A DNA stretch of 64,000 nt, taken from the NCBI RefSeq assembly GCF_011682145.1, contig NZ_WHJH01000025.1, forward strand, positions 1 through 64,000. The letters run 5' to 3'. Shown in pieces: positions 40,520-47,612 of this stretch (position 1 is the first letter of the stretch; each line of letters opens with the position of its first letter). Position numbers and translations under genes: made by a program. The notes under the pieces are model-generated. The model was not told the origin of the DNA, searched no databases, and worked only from the letters and a program-made list of their open reading frames with translations. This DNA is from Massilia mucilaginosa (GTDB taxonomy: Bacteria; Pseudomonadota; Gammaproteobacteria; Burkholderiales; Burkholderiaceae_D).

Positions 40520-42375
40520 GGCGGCGCCTGCCGTCTGCACAGCACCGAACGCGGCTTTTTCGGCCACATGACATCGGCCAGTGGAGTGCGGCGCAGCGGC
40601 GCGGCTGCGGCGACAGGGGCTGCGGCCGCCGCAGCGACTGGTGCCGAAGCCGCCACCGGCGCCTCGCCGCTGCGCGCCTGCTGCCGCTGCTCGGACGCCG
40701 CCAGCCGGCGCGCCGCCTTGTTGGCCTTCGACTGCTCGGCCGCCAGCATGCCGGCGCTGCTCATGATGCGCGGCGTGATCAGGAACAGGCGCTCGCGCGT
40801 GCTGTGGGTTTCGCTGGCACTGCGAAACAAGCCGCCGAGCAGCGGCACGTCGCCCAGCACGGGTACCTTCTGGTTCTGGCGCGACACCGACTCGGCGTGG
40901 TAGCCGCCGATCATCAAGGTCTGCTGGGCATCGACAATCGCCTGGCTGCTGATGGTGGAACGGGTCACGCTGCTTTTGCCGCCATCCTTGCCGGTGTTCT
41001 TGTCCATGGCGCCGTCTTCGATATCGATCTCCAGGCGCACCCGTAGCGACGCGCCCTCCTGCACGATGCGCGGCACCACCCGCAGCATGGTGCCGACGGT
41101 GATGTCGGCCAGGTCGGCCACCCTTTCGCCGACCAGCGGCACATACGCGGTCTGGCTCAGGTCCAGCACCGCCGCCACGTTGTCGAGCGTGAGCACGGTC
41201 GGCTTGGCCAGCACGCGGGCGTCGCCGCTGCCTTCCATGGCTTTGAGGCGTGCGTAGAAGCGCCCGGCGTTATTGATGAGCAGGGTGGAGCCGGGCAAGG
41301 GCAGCTCGACGCCCTGCGACTCGGCGCCGCCGGCGTTGATGGTGGCGCTGGTGCTGCCGCTGCGCACGCCCCACTCCACTCCCAGTTCGCTCAATTTGCT
41401 GCGGTCGATGTCGACGATCAGCGCCTCGATCTCGACCTGGCGCGGTTCCACGTCCAGCTGCGCGATCAGGGACTGGTAGGTGGCACGCCTGGCGACATCG
41501 TCGTAGATGATGATGGCGTTGAGCGAGGGATCGGCGTCGATGCGCACCCGCTCGGCGCGCGTGGCGCTGGCCGCGCGGGCGCCGCGCCGGTCCTCGGGCG
41601 CCTCGGGAGGCGGCTCGCCGGCCTTGCCGACCGGTCCGCGGCGCGACGGCTTGCTGCTGGCGACATCGAATTCGCCGGGCGACGGCGCGCCGGACCTCGG
41701 CGCCGGGTCGCTGTCGAGCAGGCGGGCCAGGATGCTTTTGATGCCCGGCACCAGCTCCTTCTGGCCGCGCGTGGTGATGGTGCGGTCGGCGGCGCTGGCG
41801 TACTTGAGCCGGAACACCATCACCTGCCTGCCGCTGGCCGGGGTCTCGTCCGGTTTGCGCTCGGGCAGCAGCAGCGAGCGCACCAGGTCGACGTAGACGC
41901 GCGGGCCGCTGACGATGATCACGCCCTCGTCGGGCAGTTCGCCCCAGCCGAAGCGGGCGTCGAACAGGCCCACGCCGGTGAGGGCGGCCTTGGCATCCTG
42001 CACCGCGTCTTCGCCGATCTGCAGGCGCACCGAGATCTGTTCGCCGCGCGGGACTATATAGACAGTCTCGTTGTAGACGAACCAGCGAAAGCCGGCGCTG
42101 GCGGCCAGGCGGTCGAGGAACTCGGTGCCGCTGGCGGCCTTGATCCGGGTCGGCGCCAGCAGCGCATCGGGCACGCGGCTGTCGACCTGGACCCCGTAGG
42201 CCGCGCCGAACTGCTCCAGCACGCGCGCCAGGCGCAAGCCCCTGGCATCGACGGCGAAACCGGTCTCGTTCCAGCTGGCGGGGGCCACGGCGGCGGCCGG
42301 TGCCGCCTGCGCCAGGCAGGCGGCCAGCAGCACGCCGCACGCCACCCGCGAAGCATTGAATGCAAGGCGCATCAT
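40510..42375 (-). CDS. sctC: T3SS outer-membrane secretin SctC (HrcC)
   Basis: A 621-residue secretin with a signal peptide (V-L-L-A-A-C-L-A-Q-A-A-P-A-A-A). N0/N1 domains begin at N-E-T-G-F-A-V-D-A-R-G-L; G-V-G-L-F-D-A-R-F-G-W and V-I-I-V-S-G-P-R-V-Y-V match HrcC/YscC. The pore domain has V-E-I-E-A-L-I-V-D-I, V-L-A-K-P-T-V-L-T-L-D-N and the terminal R-L-F-L-I-T-P-R-I, then an Ala-rich tail of about 80 residues. The start at 42375 overlaps the upstream chaperone gene by 4 bp. It forms the outer ring of the injectisome. Confidence 0.93.
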   Translation of the reverse strand: MMRLAFNASRVACGVLLAACLAQAAPAAAVAPASWNETGFAVDARGLRLARVLEQFGAAYGVQVDSRVPDALLAPTRIKAASGTEFLDRLAASAGFRWFVYNETVYIVPRGEQISVRLQIGEDAVQDAKAALTGVGLFDARFGWGELPDEGVIIVSGPRVYVDLVRSLLLPERKPDETPASGRQVMVFRLKYASAADRTITTRGQKELVPGIKSILARLLDSDPAPRSGAPSPGEFDVASSKPSRRGPVGKAGEPPPEAPEDRRGARAASATRAERVRIDADPSLNAIIIYDDVARRATYQSLIAQLDVEPRQVEIEALIVDIDRSKLSELGVEWGVRSGSTSATINAGGAESQGVELPLPGSTLLINNAGRFYARLKAMEGSGDARVLAKPTVLTLDNVAAVLDLSQTAYVPLVGERVADLADITVGTMLRVVPRIVQEGASLRVRLEIDIEDGAMDKNTGKDGGKSSVTRSTISSQAIVDAQQTLMIGGYHAESVSRQNQKVPVLGDVPLLGGLFRSASETHSTRERLFLITPRIMSSAGMLAAEQSKANKAARRLAASEQRQQARSGEAPVAASAPVAAAAAAPVAAAAPLRRTPLADVMWPKKPRSVLCRRQAPPWR

Positions 42376-42791
42376 GGCCGCGCTCCGCCGAGCATCTGGC
42401 GCATGCGCTGTTCGTGACGCGCGGCGCCGCCGGCGGCCAGGCGCGGCTTCGCGGACGGCGGGGCCAGCGCGGCGCGCCAGGCGGCCAGCTGGTCGAGCAA
42501 TTGTTCCAGCGCGGACGCGGCGTCGCGCCAGCCCGCGCAGGAAGGCAGCCAGCAGCTCAGCACCAGTCCGTCGCCGCACAGGCCCAGGCCGGCGTCGAAC
42601 GCGAGCGCACCGGCGAAGCCGTGATGCAGGGCCGCCTGCACCTGCTCGCCGCTGGGATCGGGCCACAGGCAGGCCGACAGTTCCGCGCCGCCCTCGCCCG
42701 GGCGCAGCCAGACCGATTCGCCGTCGATGGCGACACGCGCCCCGAGCGGCTGCGCGCGCAGCCAGCGGGCCAGTTGATCGTGATCGTCCAT
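42372..42791 (-). CDS. T3SS chaperone-like protein (hrpG position)
   Basis: A 139-residue acidic protein with class I chaperone character: V-A-I-D-G-E-S-V-W-L-R-P, A-L-A-F-D-A-G-L-G-L-C-G-D-G-L-V-L-S, then a C-terminal helix (S-A-L-E-Q-L-L-D-Q-L-A-A-W). In the Pseudomonas hrpC operon (hrpF-hrpG-hrcC-hrpT-hrpV), HrpG is a chaperone-like protein that relieves HrpV repression, and this gene has the same place directly before sctC. It is 3 bp after the 77-residue gene and overlaps sctC. Function inferred from position and fold pattern. Confidence 0.6.
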   Translation of the reverse strand: MDDHDQLARWLRAQPLGARVAIDGESVWLRPGEGGAELSACLWPDPSGEQVQAALHHGFAGALAFDAGLGLCGDGLVLSCWLPSCAGWRDAASALEQLLDQLAAWRAALAPPSAKPRLAAGGAARHEQRMRQMLGGARP

Positions 42792-42794
42792 GGT

Positions 42795-43028
42795 CTATTT
42801 GGCCTCGCTGAGGACGGTCTTGAGCGGCTTTTCGTGCAGCTTCGCTTGAGACTCCATGGCGCGCCGTGTCACCGAACGCTGCTCGAGCATGCGCAGGAAG
42901 CTGTCCGGGTCGGGCTTCTCGCCGGCCGCCTCGGCGGCCAGGAAATCGCGCATGCGCAGGTCGCTGTCGTCGAAGCGGGTTTCGAGGCGCCGCAGCGCCC
43001 GGGTAATCGGATTGTTATCGTGGGACAT
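42795..43028 (-). CDS. HrpF-like small T3SS protein
   Basis: A 77-residue charged helical protein (I-T-R-A-L-R-R-L-E-T-R-F-D-D-S-D-L-R-M-R-D-F-L). It heads the operon with sctC, as hrpF (74 residues) heads the hrpC operon in Pseudomonas syringae. Small SctE/HrpF-type proteins in this place work as co-chaperones for the needle or pilin subunit. Sequence similarity is too weak to prove this. A variant hrp box lies 58 bp upstream. Confidence 0.6.
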   Translation of the reverse strand: MSHDNNPITRALRRLETRFDDSDLRMRDFLAAEAAGEKPDPDSFLRMLEQRSVTRRAMESQAKLHEKPLKTVLSEAK

Positions 43029-43086
43029 GCTGTTTCTTCCTCATGGCGGATGATGAACGGTAGCGGCGACAGCCCGGCAATGCTGG

Positions 43087-43115
43087 TGAGTGGCAGCGCG
43101 TTCCGATTTAGTTCG
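43087..43115 (-). promoter_or_regulatory. Variant hrp box of the sctC operon
   Basis: Read on the minus strand: CGAACT, 16 bases, CCACTCA. The -10 part is perfect and the spacing right; the -35 differs from GGAACC at its first and last bases. It is placed 58 bp before the hrpF-like gene and back to back with the next box. Confidence 0.45.
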
Positions 43116-43150
43116 CCCGAAACGGAAATATATTTCCCGATGGCGCCAGC

Positions 43151-43178
43151 GGAACCTTCGTGGTGGCGGCAACACCTA
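43151..43178 (+). promoter_or_regulatory. hrp-box-like promoter of the sctI-J-K-L operon
   Basis: GGAACC, 15 bases, ACACCTA: one mismatch to the HrpL consensus, 51 bp before the gene at 43230. Confidence 0.6.
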
Positions 43179-43229
43179 TCGGTGCAGTTCGAACATTTCC
43201 CGCTCAACCCTATTCATGAGAGAACGACA

Positions 43230-44252
43230 ATGACCATTTCCAACCAGATGACGCTGTCTGCTGGCACCAACAACAACGTCCAGCTCAGCATCACCTATGA
43301 CAAGGACCTCGATGTGACGACCGAGACGCTGATCCAGGACGGCAACAGCATCGGTTCTTACCAGCAAAAAGGCAACAACGTGATTGGCGCGGCGCAGGAG
43401 GCACTGGCGACCGAGGACATGACCAGCTCACAGTATTCCGACCCCGGTAGCGCAGAGAAGGGGCGTGAACGGGGACTGTACGCGGCCTTTATGAAATGGG
43501 CCGGCATGGCGCCGGCCGCTAAACAGGCCGACCCTAAACCGGCTGACACCAAACCAGCCGACACCAAACCAGCGGACACCAAGCCAGCCGATACCAAGCC
43601 AGCCGATACCAAACCAGCTGCCCCCAAACCGGCAGCGAAGCATACCCCTTACACACCACCAGAACCCGCAACCGACAAGGACACAGAGCACTATGCCGAC
43701 TTGAAATACAAAGAAGAAATAAAAGATTGCAAAAAAGACAATAAGAACAAGCGCGGCTACGATCCCGAGGTAAAGAGTGCCGCCGGCATCCCGGTCAAGG
43801 ATTTCCAGGGCGGAACTTACGGCTTTGTCCCGGGCACAAACAATACCGTCATCCGGGTCGGCAACAAAGTCATCAGCGCCCACGAAAATGAGGCAGGTTT
43901 CAAAGCCACCATGATGAGCAAGCACACCTGGGACGTGGCCAACGACTCCAGCACATGGAAGCTCGATGACAAACAGGCCGACAAGTGGGGGCCGGTGGGC
44001 GACAAGCGCGTCGGCAGTGACAAGGCAGTCGCCAAACCTGGTGCGGACGACAACGGCGACGGCAACTACAGTATATACCGCGACAAGAAAGTGCCAGTTG
44101 TTCAACGCGCCTTCTCTACGCCGGAGATGGAAGACGCCGGCGTCGTCGCCTACGAAACCAAGGATGGGTATCGCAAGGTCATCCTCAAGGAAATCAATCC
44201 GGAAGCCTACGCGGCCGTGCTGGCAAGCGCAACAAAACCCTCGAGCAAGTAA
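43230..44252 (+). CDS. Putative secreted protein with PADTK repeats (harpin position)
   Basis: A 340-residue hydrophilic protein, nearly Cys-free (one Cys), starting M-T-I-S-N-Q-M-T-L-S-A-G-T-N-N-N, a Ser/Thr/Asn-rich N-terminus typical of type III substrates. Residues about 105-130 contain five tandem P-A-D-T-K units from a 15-bp DNA repeat, followed by a Pro/Lys-rich spacer. The C-terminal half (G-G-T-Y-G-F-V-P-G-T-N-N, G-N-K-V-I-S-A-H-E-N-E-A-G-F) looks like a folded domain that I do not recognise. GC is lower than the neighbours. It is first in the operon before sctI-J-K-L, where Pseudomonas has hrpA and the harpin hrpZ, so it may be a harpin, translocator or effector. Confidence 0.6.
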   Translation: MTISNQMTLSAGTNNNVQLSITYDKDLDVTTETLIQDGNSIGSYQQKGNNVIGAAQEALATEDMTSSQYSDPGSAEKGRERGLYAAFMKWAGMAPAAKQADPKPADTKPADTKPADTKPADTKPADTKPAAPKPAAKHTPYTPPEPATDKDTEHYADLKYKEEIKDCKKDNKNKRGYDPEVKSAAGIPVKDFQGGTYGFVPGTNNTVIRVGNKVISAHENEAGFKATMMSKHTWDVANDSSTWKLDDKQADKWGPVGDKRVGSDKAVAKPGADDNGDGNYSIYRDKKVPVVQRAFSTPEMEDAGVVAYETKDGYRKVILKEINPEAYAAVLASATKPSSK

Positions 44253-44317
44253 ACGCTCGGCGCGTCCGGCAGCGCCCGGGCGCGCCTCCCCATCATCCAC
44301 CCAATGCGAGTACAGAC

Positions 44318-44740
44318 ATGCAGATCTCGAATAATGTCAACGGCAACATGGCTGCTTCCGGCGCCGATGCGGCAGGCGGCGCCGGCAAGGACGCGCTGCA
44401 CCTCAGTCCCGTCAGCGACGCCGAATTCCGCGACATCATGGCGCGCCACGACACCCACGGCGGTGGCGCCGTACCCGCGACAGCCGCCGCCGTCCCGGGC
44501 GCCGGCCACGGCTCGCTCGGCGAACGCGTGATGCAGCGCGCCAGCGCCCTGTCGGGCGAGCTGCAGAAGGACCAGCAATTCATCTCGCGCAACCTCGAGC
44601 AGGCGGCCCGCTCGGGCGACTCGATGCAGCTGATGAAAGCCACGCTGGCCCTGAGCGACTACCAGACCCGGGTGCAGTTCGTGTCCAAGGCCGCCGCCAA
44701 GGCCGCCTCGGCGCTCGACCAGTTGACCAAGCTGCAATGA
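44318..44740 (+). CDS. sctI: T3SS inner rod protein SctI (HrpB-like)
   Basis: A 140-residue protein. The C-terminal half (about 70-140) has the rod-protein pattern: L-G-E-R-V-M-Q-R-A-S-A-L-S-G-E-L, then D-S-M-Q-L-M-K-A-T-L-A-L-S-D-Y-Q and a closing helix with V-S-K-A-A-A-K-A-A-S. The first half is Gly/Ala-rich and probably disordered before assembly. It sits directly before sctJ with a 4-bp overlap, as hrpB precedes hrcJ in Pseudomonas. Confidence 0.78.
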   Translation: MQISNNVNGNMAASGADAAGGAGKDALHLSPVSDAEFRDIMARHDTHGGGAVPATAAAVPGAGHGSLGERVMQRASALSGELQKDQQFISRNLEQAARSGDSMQLMKATLALSDYQTRVQFVSKAAAKAASALDQLTKLQ

Positions 44741-45570
44741 GCAAGCCGCCCCCGAAGCGCCTGCTGGCGCCGCTCCTGGCGGTGGCCCTGTGCGCGCTGC
44801 TGGCCGGCTGCGGCAACCGCGCCAATCTGCAGGTCGGCCTGAACGACGCCGACGCCAACGAAATCGTCACTCTCCTCAGCCGCTACGGAATCGAGGCGCA
44901 CAAGGCCCCCACCAAGGAGGGCGTGACCCTGACCGTCGACGCCGCCGACATCGCGCGCGCCACCACCGCCATGCAGGCGGCCGGCCTGCCGCGCCGCGCG
45001 CTGTCCGACCTGGGCCAGGTATTCAAGAAGGACAGCATGATTTCGACCCCGCTGGAAGAGCGCGCGCGCTACATCCACGCGTTGTCGGCCGAACTCGAAT
45101 CGACCTTGCAGCAGTTCGACAACGTGATCGCGGCGCGCGTGCACGTGGTCCTGCCCGAGCGGATTGCGCCAGGCGAGCCGATCCAGCCGTCCTCCGCCGC
45201 CGTATTGGTCAAATACCACGGCACGGTCGACGAAGATACGCTGCTGCCGCGCATCCGCCAGCTGGTCGCCTCCAGCATCCCCGGCCTGTCGGGCGAAGGC
45301 GGGCGCGCCAAGGTGTCGGTGGTGATGACGGCTAGCGTCTACACCGCGCCGGTCATCGAATGGACCAATGTCGGGCCGTTCCGGGTGCAGGCCGGGTCGG
45401 CCATGGCGCTCGGGCTGACCCTGCTCGGCATGTCGCTCCTGTGCGCCGTGATGCTGGTCGGCATGCTGTTCGCGCTGGGCCGCTACCATCCCGGCCTGGC
45501 GGCCTGGTTCGGGAGCCACTTCGGCAAGCCGCCGGCCTTCAGCGCCGATGGCGCCTCCGCGCGGGAATAA
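44737..45570 (+). CDS. sctJ: T3SS inner-membrane ring lipoprotein SctJ (HrcJ)
   Basis: A 277-residue YscJ/HrcJ-type protein. Lipoprotein signal L-C-A-L-L-A-G-C with Cys25. Two periplasmic ring domains follow: L-N-D-A-D-A-N-E-I-V-T-L-L-S-R-Y-G-I-E-A near residue 35 and R-A-R-Y-I-H-A-L-S-A-E-L-E-S-T-L in the second, with A-R-V-H-V-V-L-P-E. One membrane helix (about 225-248) anchors the C-terminus. Length and order are normal; it stacks with SctD to form the inner ring. Confidence 0.93.
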   Translation: MSKPPPKRLLAPLLAVALCALLAGCGNRANLQVGLNDADANEIVTLLSRYGIEAHKAPTKEGVTLTVDAADIARATTAMQAAGLPRRALSDLGQVFKKDSMISTPLEERARYIHALSAELESTLQQFDNVIAARVHVVLPERIAPGEPIQPSSAAVLVKYHGTVDEDTLLPRIRQLVASSIPGLSGEGGRAKVSVVMTASVYTAPVIEWTNVGPFRVQAGSAMALGLTLLGMSLLCAVMLVGMLFALGRYHPGLAAWFGSHFGKPPAFSADGASARE

Positions 45571-45573
45571 GGC

Positions 45574-46167
45574 GTGAATTGCGCCACTTCCCTGCCCGAT
45601 GCCTTCCTGGACTGGTGGTTCGCGCCGTGGGACGCGGCCGCGCAGCCGTCCCCGCACGCCGCCATGGCGGGCGTGCTCGCGCTGCGCGACGGCTACCATG
45701 TGTGGTGCGCGCACGCGGAGCTGGCGCCGCAACTGCCGCCCAGCTTCGATCCCGCCTGGGCCGAGGCAAGCGGCACCGATGGCTCCGCGCTCGGCCCCAC
45801 CGCGCAACTGTACGGCGGCTTGCTGGCGGCGCGCGCGCAGGATACGGCGGCGCTGGCCACCCTGCCCGCCGCCGAACGCGACTGGTGCCTGCGCCTGGCC
45901 GCCACCCAGCCGCTGCACAGCCATGGCGGCGACGCTTATCTGCCCGGCGACAGCCTGGCGCTGCGCGGCCTGTGCGAACTGGCCTGCCATCTGCAGGCGG
46001 GCTTTCCCGGCCTGTGGCCGCGCCTGCGCGGCCGTATCGACGCCGCCAGCGGCGCGCGCATCGCCACCCTGCTCGCTGCCATGCCGCACGCCTTGGATGC
46101 CGTCGCCGCCACGCGCGCGCGACGCTGCTGGCTGCGCTGCCGCGCGCGCGCCATGCAGGACGCATAA
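45574..46167 (+). CDS. sctK: T3SS sorting-platform accessory protein SctK (HrpD)
   Basis: A 197-residue protein with a GTG start 3 bp after sctJ. The segment F-L-D-W-W-F-A-P-W-D, the helical middle and W-L-R-C-R-A-R-A near the C-terminus match the HrpD/YscK class in size and position (sctJ-K-L order). SctK links the cytosolic SctQ pods to the inner ring. Sequence conservation in this class is low. Confidence 0.68.
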   Translation: MNCATSLPDAFLDWWFAPWDAAAQPSPHAAMAGVLALRDGYHVWCAHAELAPQLPPSFDPAWAEASGTDGSALGPTAQLYGGLLAARAQDTAALATLPAAERDWCLRLAATQPLHSHGGDAYLPGDSLALRGLCELACHLQAGFPGLWPRLRGRIDAASGARIATLLAAMPHALDAVAATRARRCWLRCRARAMQDA

Positions 46168-46213
46168 GGCGCATACGGCACCGCCCGATTTTCCAAGTTT
46201 GAAAGGCACTCCC

Positions 46214-46837
46214 ATGAACGACTTCTGTGTCGCCACGATCTCCACCGATTCCCTGCTGCGCGCCGAGCATGGCGTATGGCGCGCCCAGGCGCTGGCGCTG
46301 ACCCATGACGCCCGCGCCGCCGCCGCGCATATCCTCGACCAGGCGCGCGTCGAGGCCGAACAACTGCAACTGCGCGCTAGCGCCGACGCGCGCGCGGCGG
46401 TGGCCGAGGCCGAGCGCGGTGCGCTGGAACGCGGCGCCGTGCTGCTGCGCCAGCTCGAACAGTGCCATGCGCAACTGCTGGACGGCGCCCAGGCGCTGGC
46501 CGTCGACCTGGCGCTGGCCCTGTTCGAGCGCGCGCTGGCCGGGACCACGCCGCGCGAACGGCTGGAGGCGAGCTGCCGCCTCCTGCTGCGGGAGGCCCCG
46601 CGCACCCTGGCGCAGCCGCTGCTGTACCTGCATCCCGACGACAGCGAGCTGGCCCCGCCCGGCGCGGCGTGGGAGCTGCGCGGCGACGCCACCCTGGCGC
46701 GCGGCGCCTGCCGCCTGGAAGCGGGCGGCGGCGAATGGCGCGCCGACTTCGCGGCCGGCGCCAGCGCGCTCGCAGCGGCCTTCGGGCACGCCGCCGCGCA
46801 GGTACCCGATGGCGGCGCCGCGCGCGCGCACGACTGA
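46214..46837 (+). CDS. sctL: T3SS ATPase regulator/stator SctL (HrpE)
   Basis: A 207-residue protein. A long Ala/Arg/Glu-rich helix (about 25-110, A-A-A-A-H-I-L-D-Q-A-R-V-E-A-E-Q-L) leads to a C-terminal globular domain with P-L-L-Y-L-H-P-D-D and a final D-A-T-L-A-R-G-A-C-R-L-E. This is the FliH/YscL plan: the helix binds SctQ and the C-terminal domain binds SctN. GAAAGGC precedes the ATG. Order sctJ-K-L as expected. Confidence 0.8.
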   Translation: MNDFCVATISTDSLLRAEHGVWRAQALALTHDARAAAAHILDQARVEAEQLQLRASADARAAVAEAERGALERGAVLLRQLEQCHAQLLDGAQALAVDLALALFERALAGTTPRERLEASCRLLLREAPRTLAQPLLYLHPDDSELAPPGAAWELRGDATLARGACRLEAGGGEWRADFAAGASALAAAFGHAAAQVPDGGAARAHD

Positions 46838-46884
46838 ATCCGCATCGACCACCCACCTCCCCTTCACCACTCGCCGGAGTCAGC

Positions 46885-47544
46885 ATGGCCACATCAGGCA
46901 ACATCACATCCACCACCCGCACCAGCCACGTCGCCCCCACCCCGCCGCAGGAACCGATTGAGGTATCCCGGCCCGCGCCGCCGCCGGCCATGCGGGATGC
47001 CGCGCCGCCGCGGGCAGCGATGCAAGCGCGCGGTACACGCCTCTCAAGCCGCCTGCATGCCCAAATGAACAAGCTGGAAGGCCGCGTGGCCGGCTCGGTC
47101 GAGAAGCGGATCACGGCGGTGCAACAGCAACAGGCGCAGTGGCTGCTGGATCAGATCGAGCAGCACCACGCGCCCACCGGCCAGCACGGACAGAACGGAC
47201 AGCACCATGCGTCCGATGTCGCCGGCCAGCACGGGCTGCACCGCGCGCTTGCCCGCTTCCTTGCATCGCTGCCGGACCCGGCCCGTGCGCAGATCGACGA
47301 GCATCGCAGCGGCGCGGGCCAGCCTGTCGCCACCATCGAACGGCAACTGCACGAACTGGCCGCGCTCGAAAAGGAACATGCCGACGCTGTCGCCAGCGGT
47401 GCCGACATGGACAGCCCGGCGGCCAAGCACAGGGCCAGCGAGATCGAGAAGCGCATCGCCGCCCTGGAAGAGATCACGACATTGATGAAAACCTTCGCCG
47501 AACTGCACAGCCGCGCCAACCAGATCGCCGTCGCCGCCATTTGA
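46885..47544 (+). CDS. Coiled-coil protein at the end of the sctIJKL operon, unknown function
   Basis: A 219-residue soluble protein. It has a Ser/Thr/Pro-rich N-terminus (A-T-S-G-N-I-T-S-T-T-R-T-S), a Pro-rich stretch, a Gln-rich helix, a His/Gln/Gly-rich middle (about 95-115) and two long charged helices (A-T-I-E-R-Q-L-H-E-L-A-A-L-E-K-E and A-S-E-I-E-K-R-I-A-A-L-E-E). No Cys or Trp beyond one W. An N-terminus of this type plus coiled coil suits a secreted T3SS protein (tip, translocator or harpin) or a regulator, and none of the major translocators is otherwise seen here. GCCGGAG precedes the ATG. Confidence 0.5.
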   Translation: MATSGNITSTTRTSHVAPTPPQEPIEVSRPAPPPAMRDAAPPRAAMQARGTRLSSRLHAQMNKLEGRVAGSVEKRITAVQQQQAQWLLDQIEQHHAPTGQHGQNGQHHASDVAGQHGLHRALARFLASLPDPARAQIDEHRSGAGQPVATIERQLHELAALEKEHADAVASGADMDSPAAKHRASEIEKRIAALEEITTLMKTFAELHSRANQIAVAAI

Positions 47545-47568
47545 GGCGCCGGCGCCGCAACGCACAAG

Positions 47569-47590
47569 CGGCCCGCAGGCCGCCATTTTC
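47569..47590. terminator. Hairpin between convergent sctL and sctV operons
   Basis: cggcc, loop cgca, ggccg, then ccatttt on the plus strand. A short GC-rich stem in the 68-bp gap between converging operons. Confidence 0.5.
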
Positions 47591-47612
47591 GATCCGCCGT
47601 CGCAGTCCGGGC

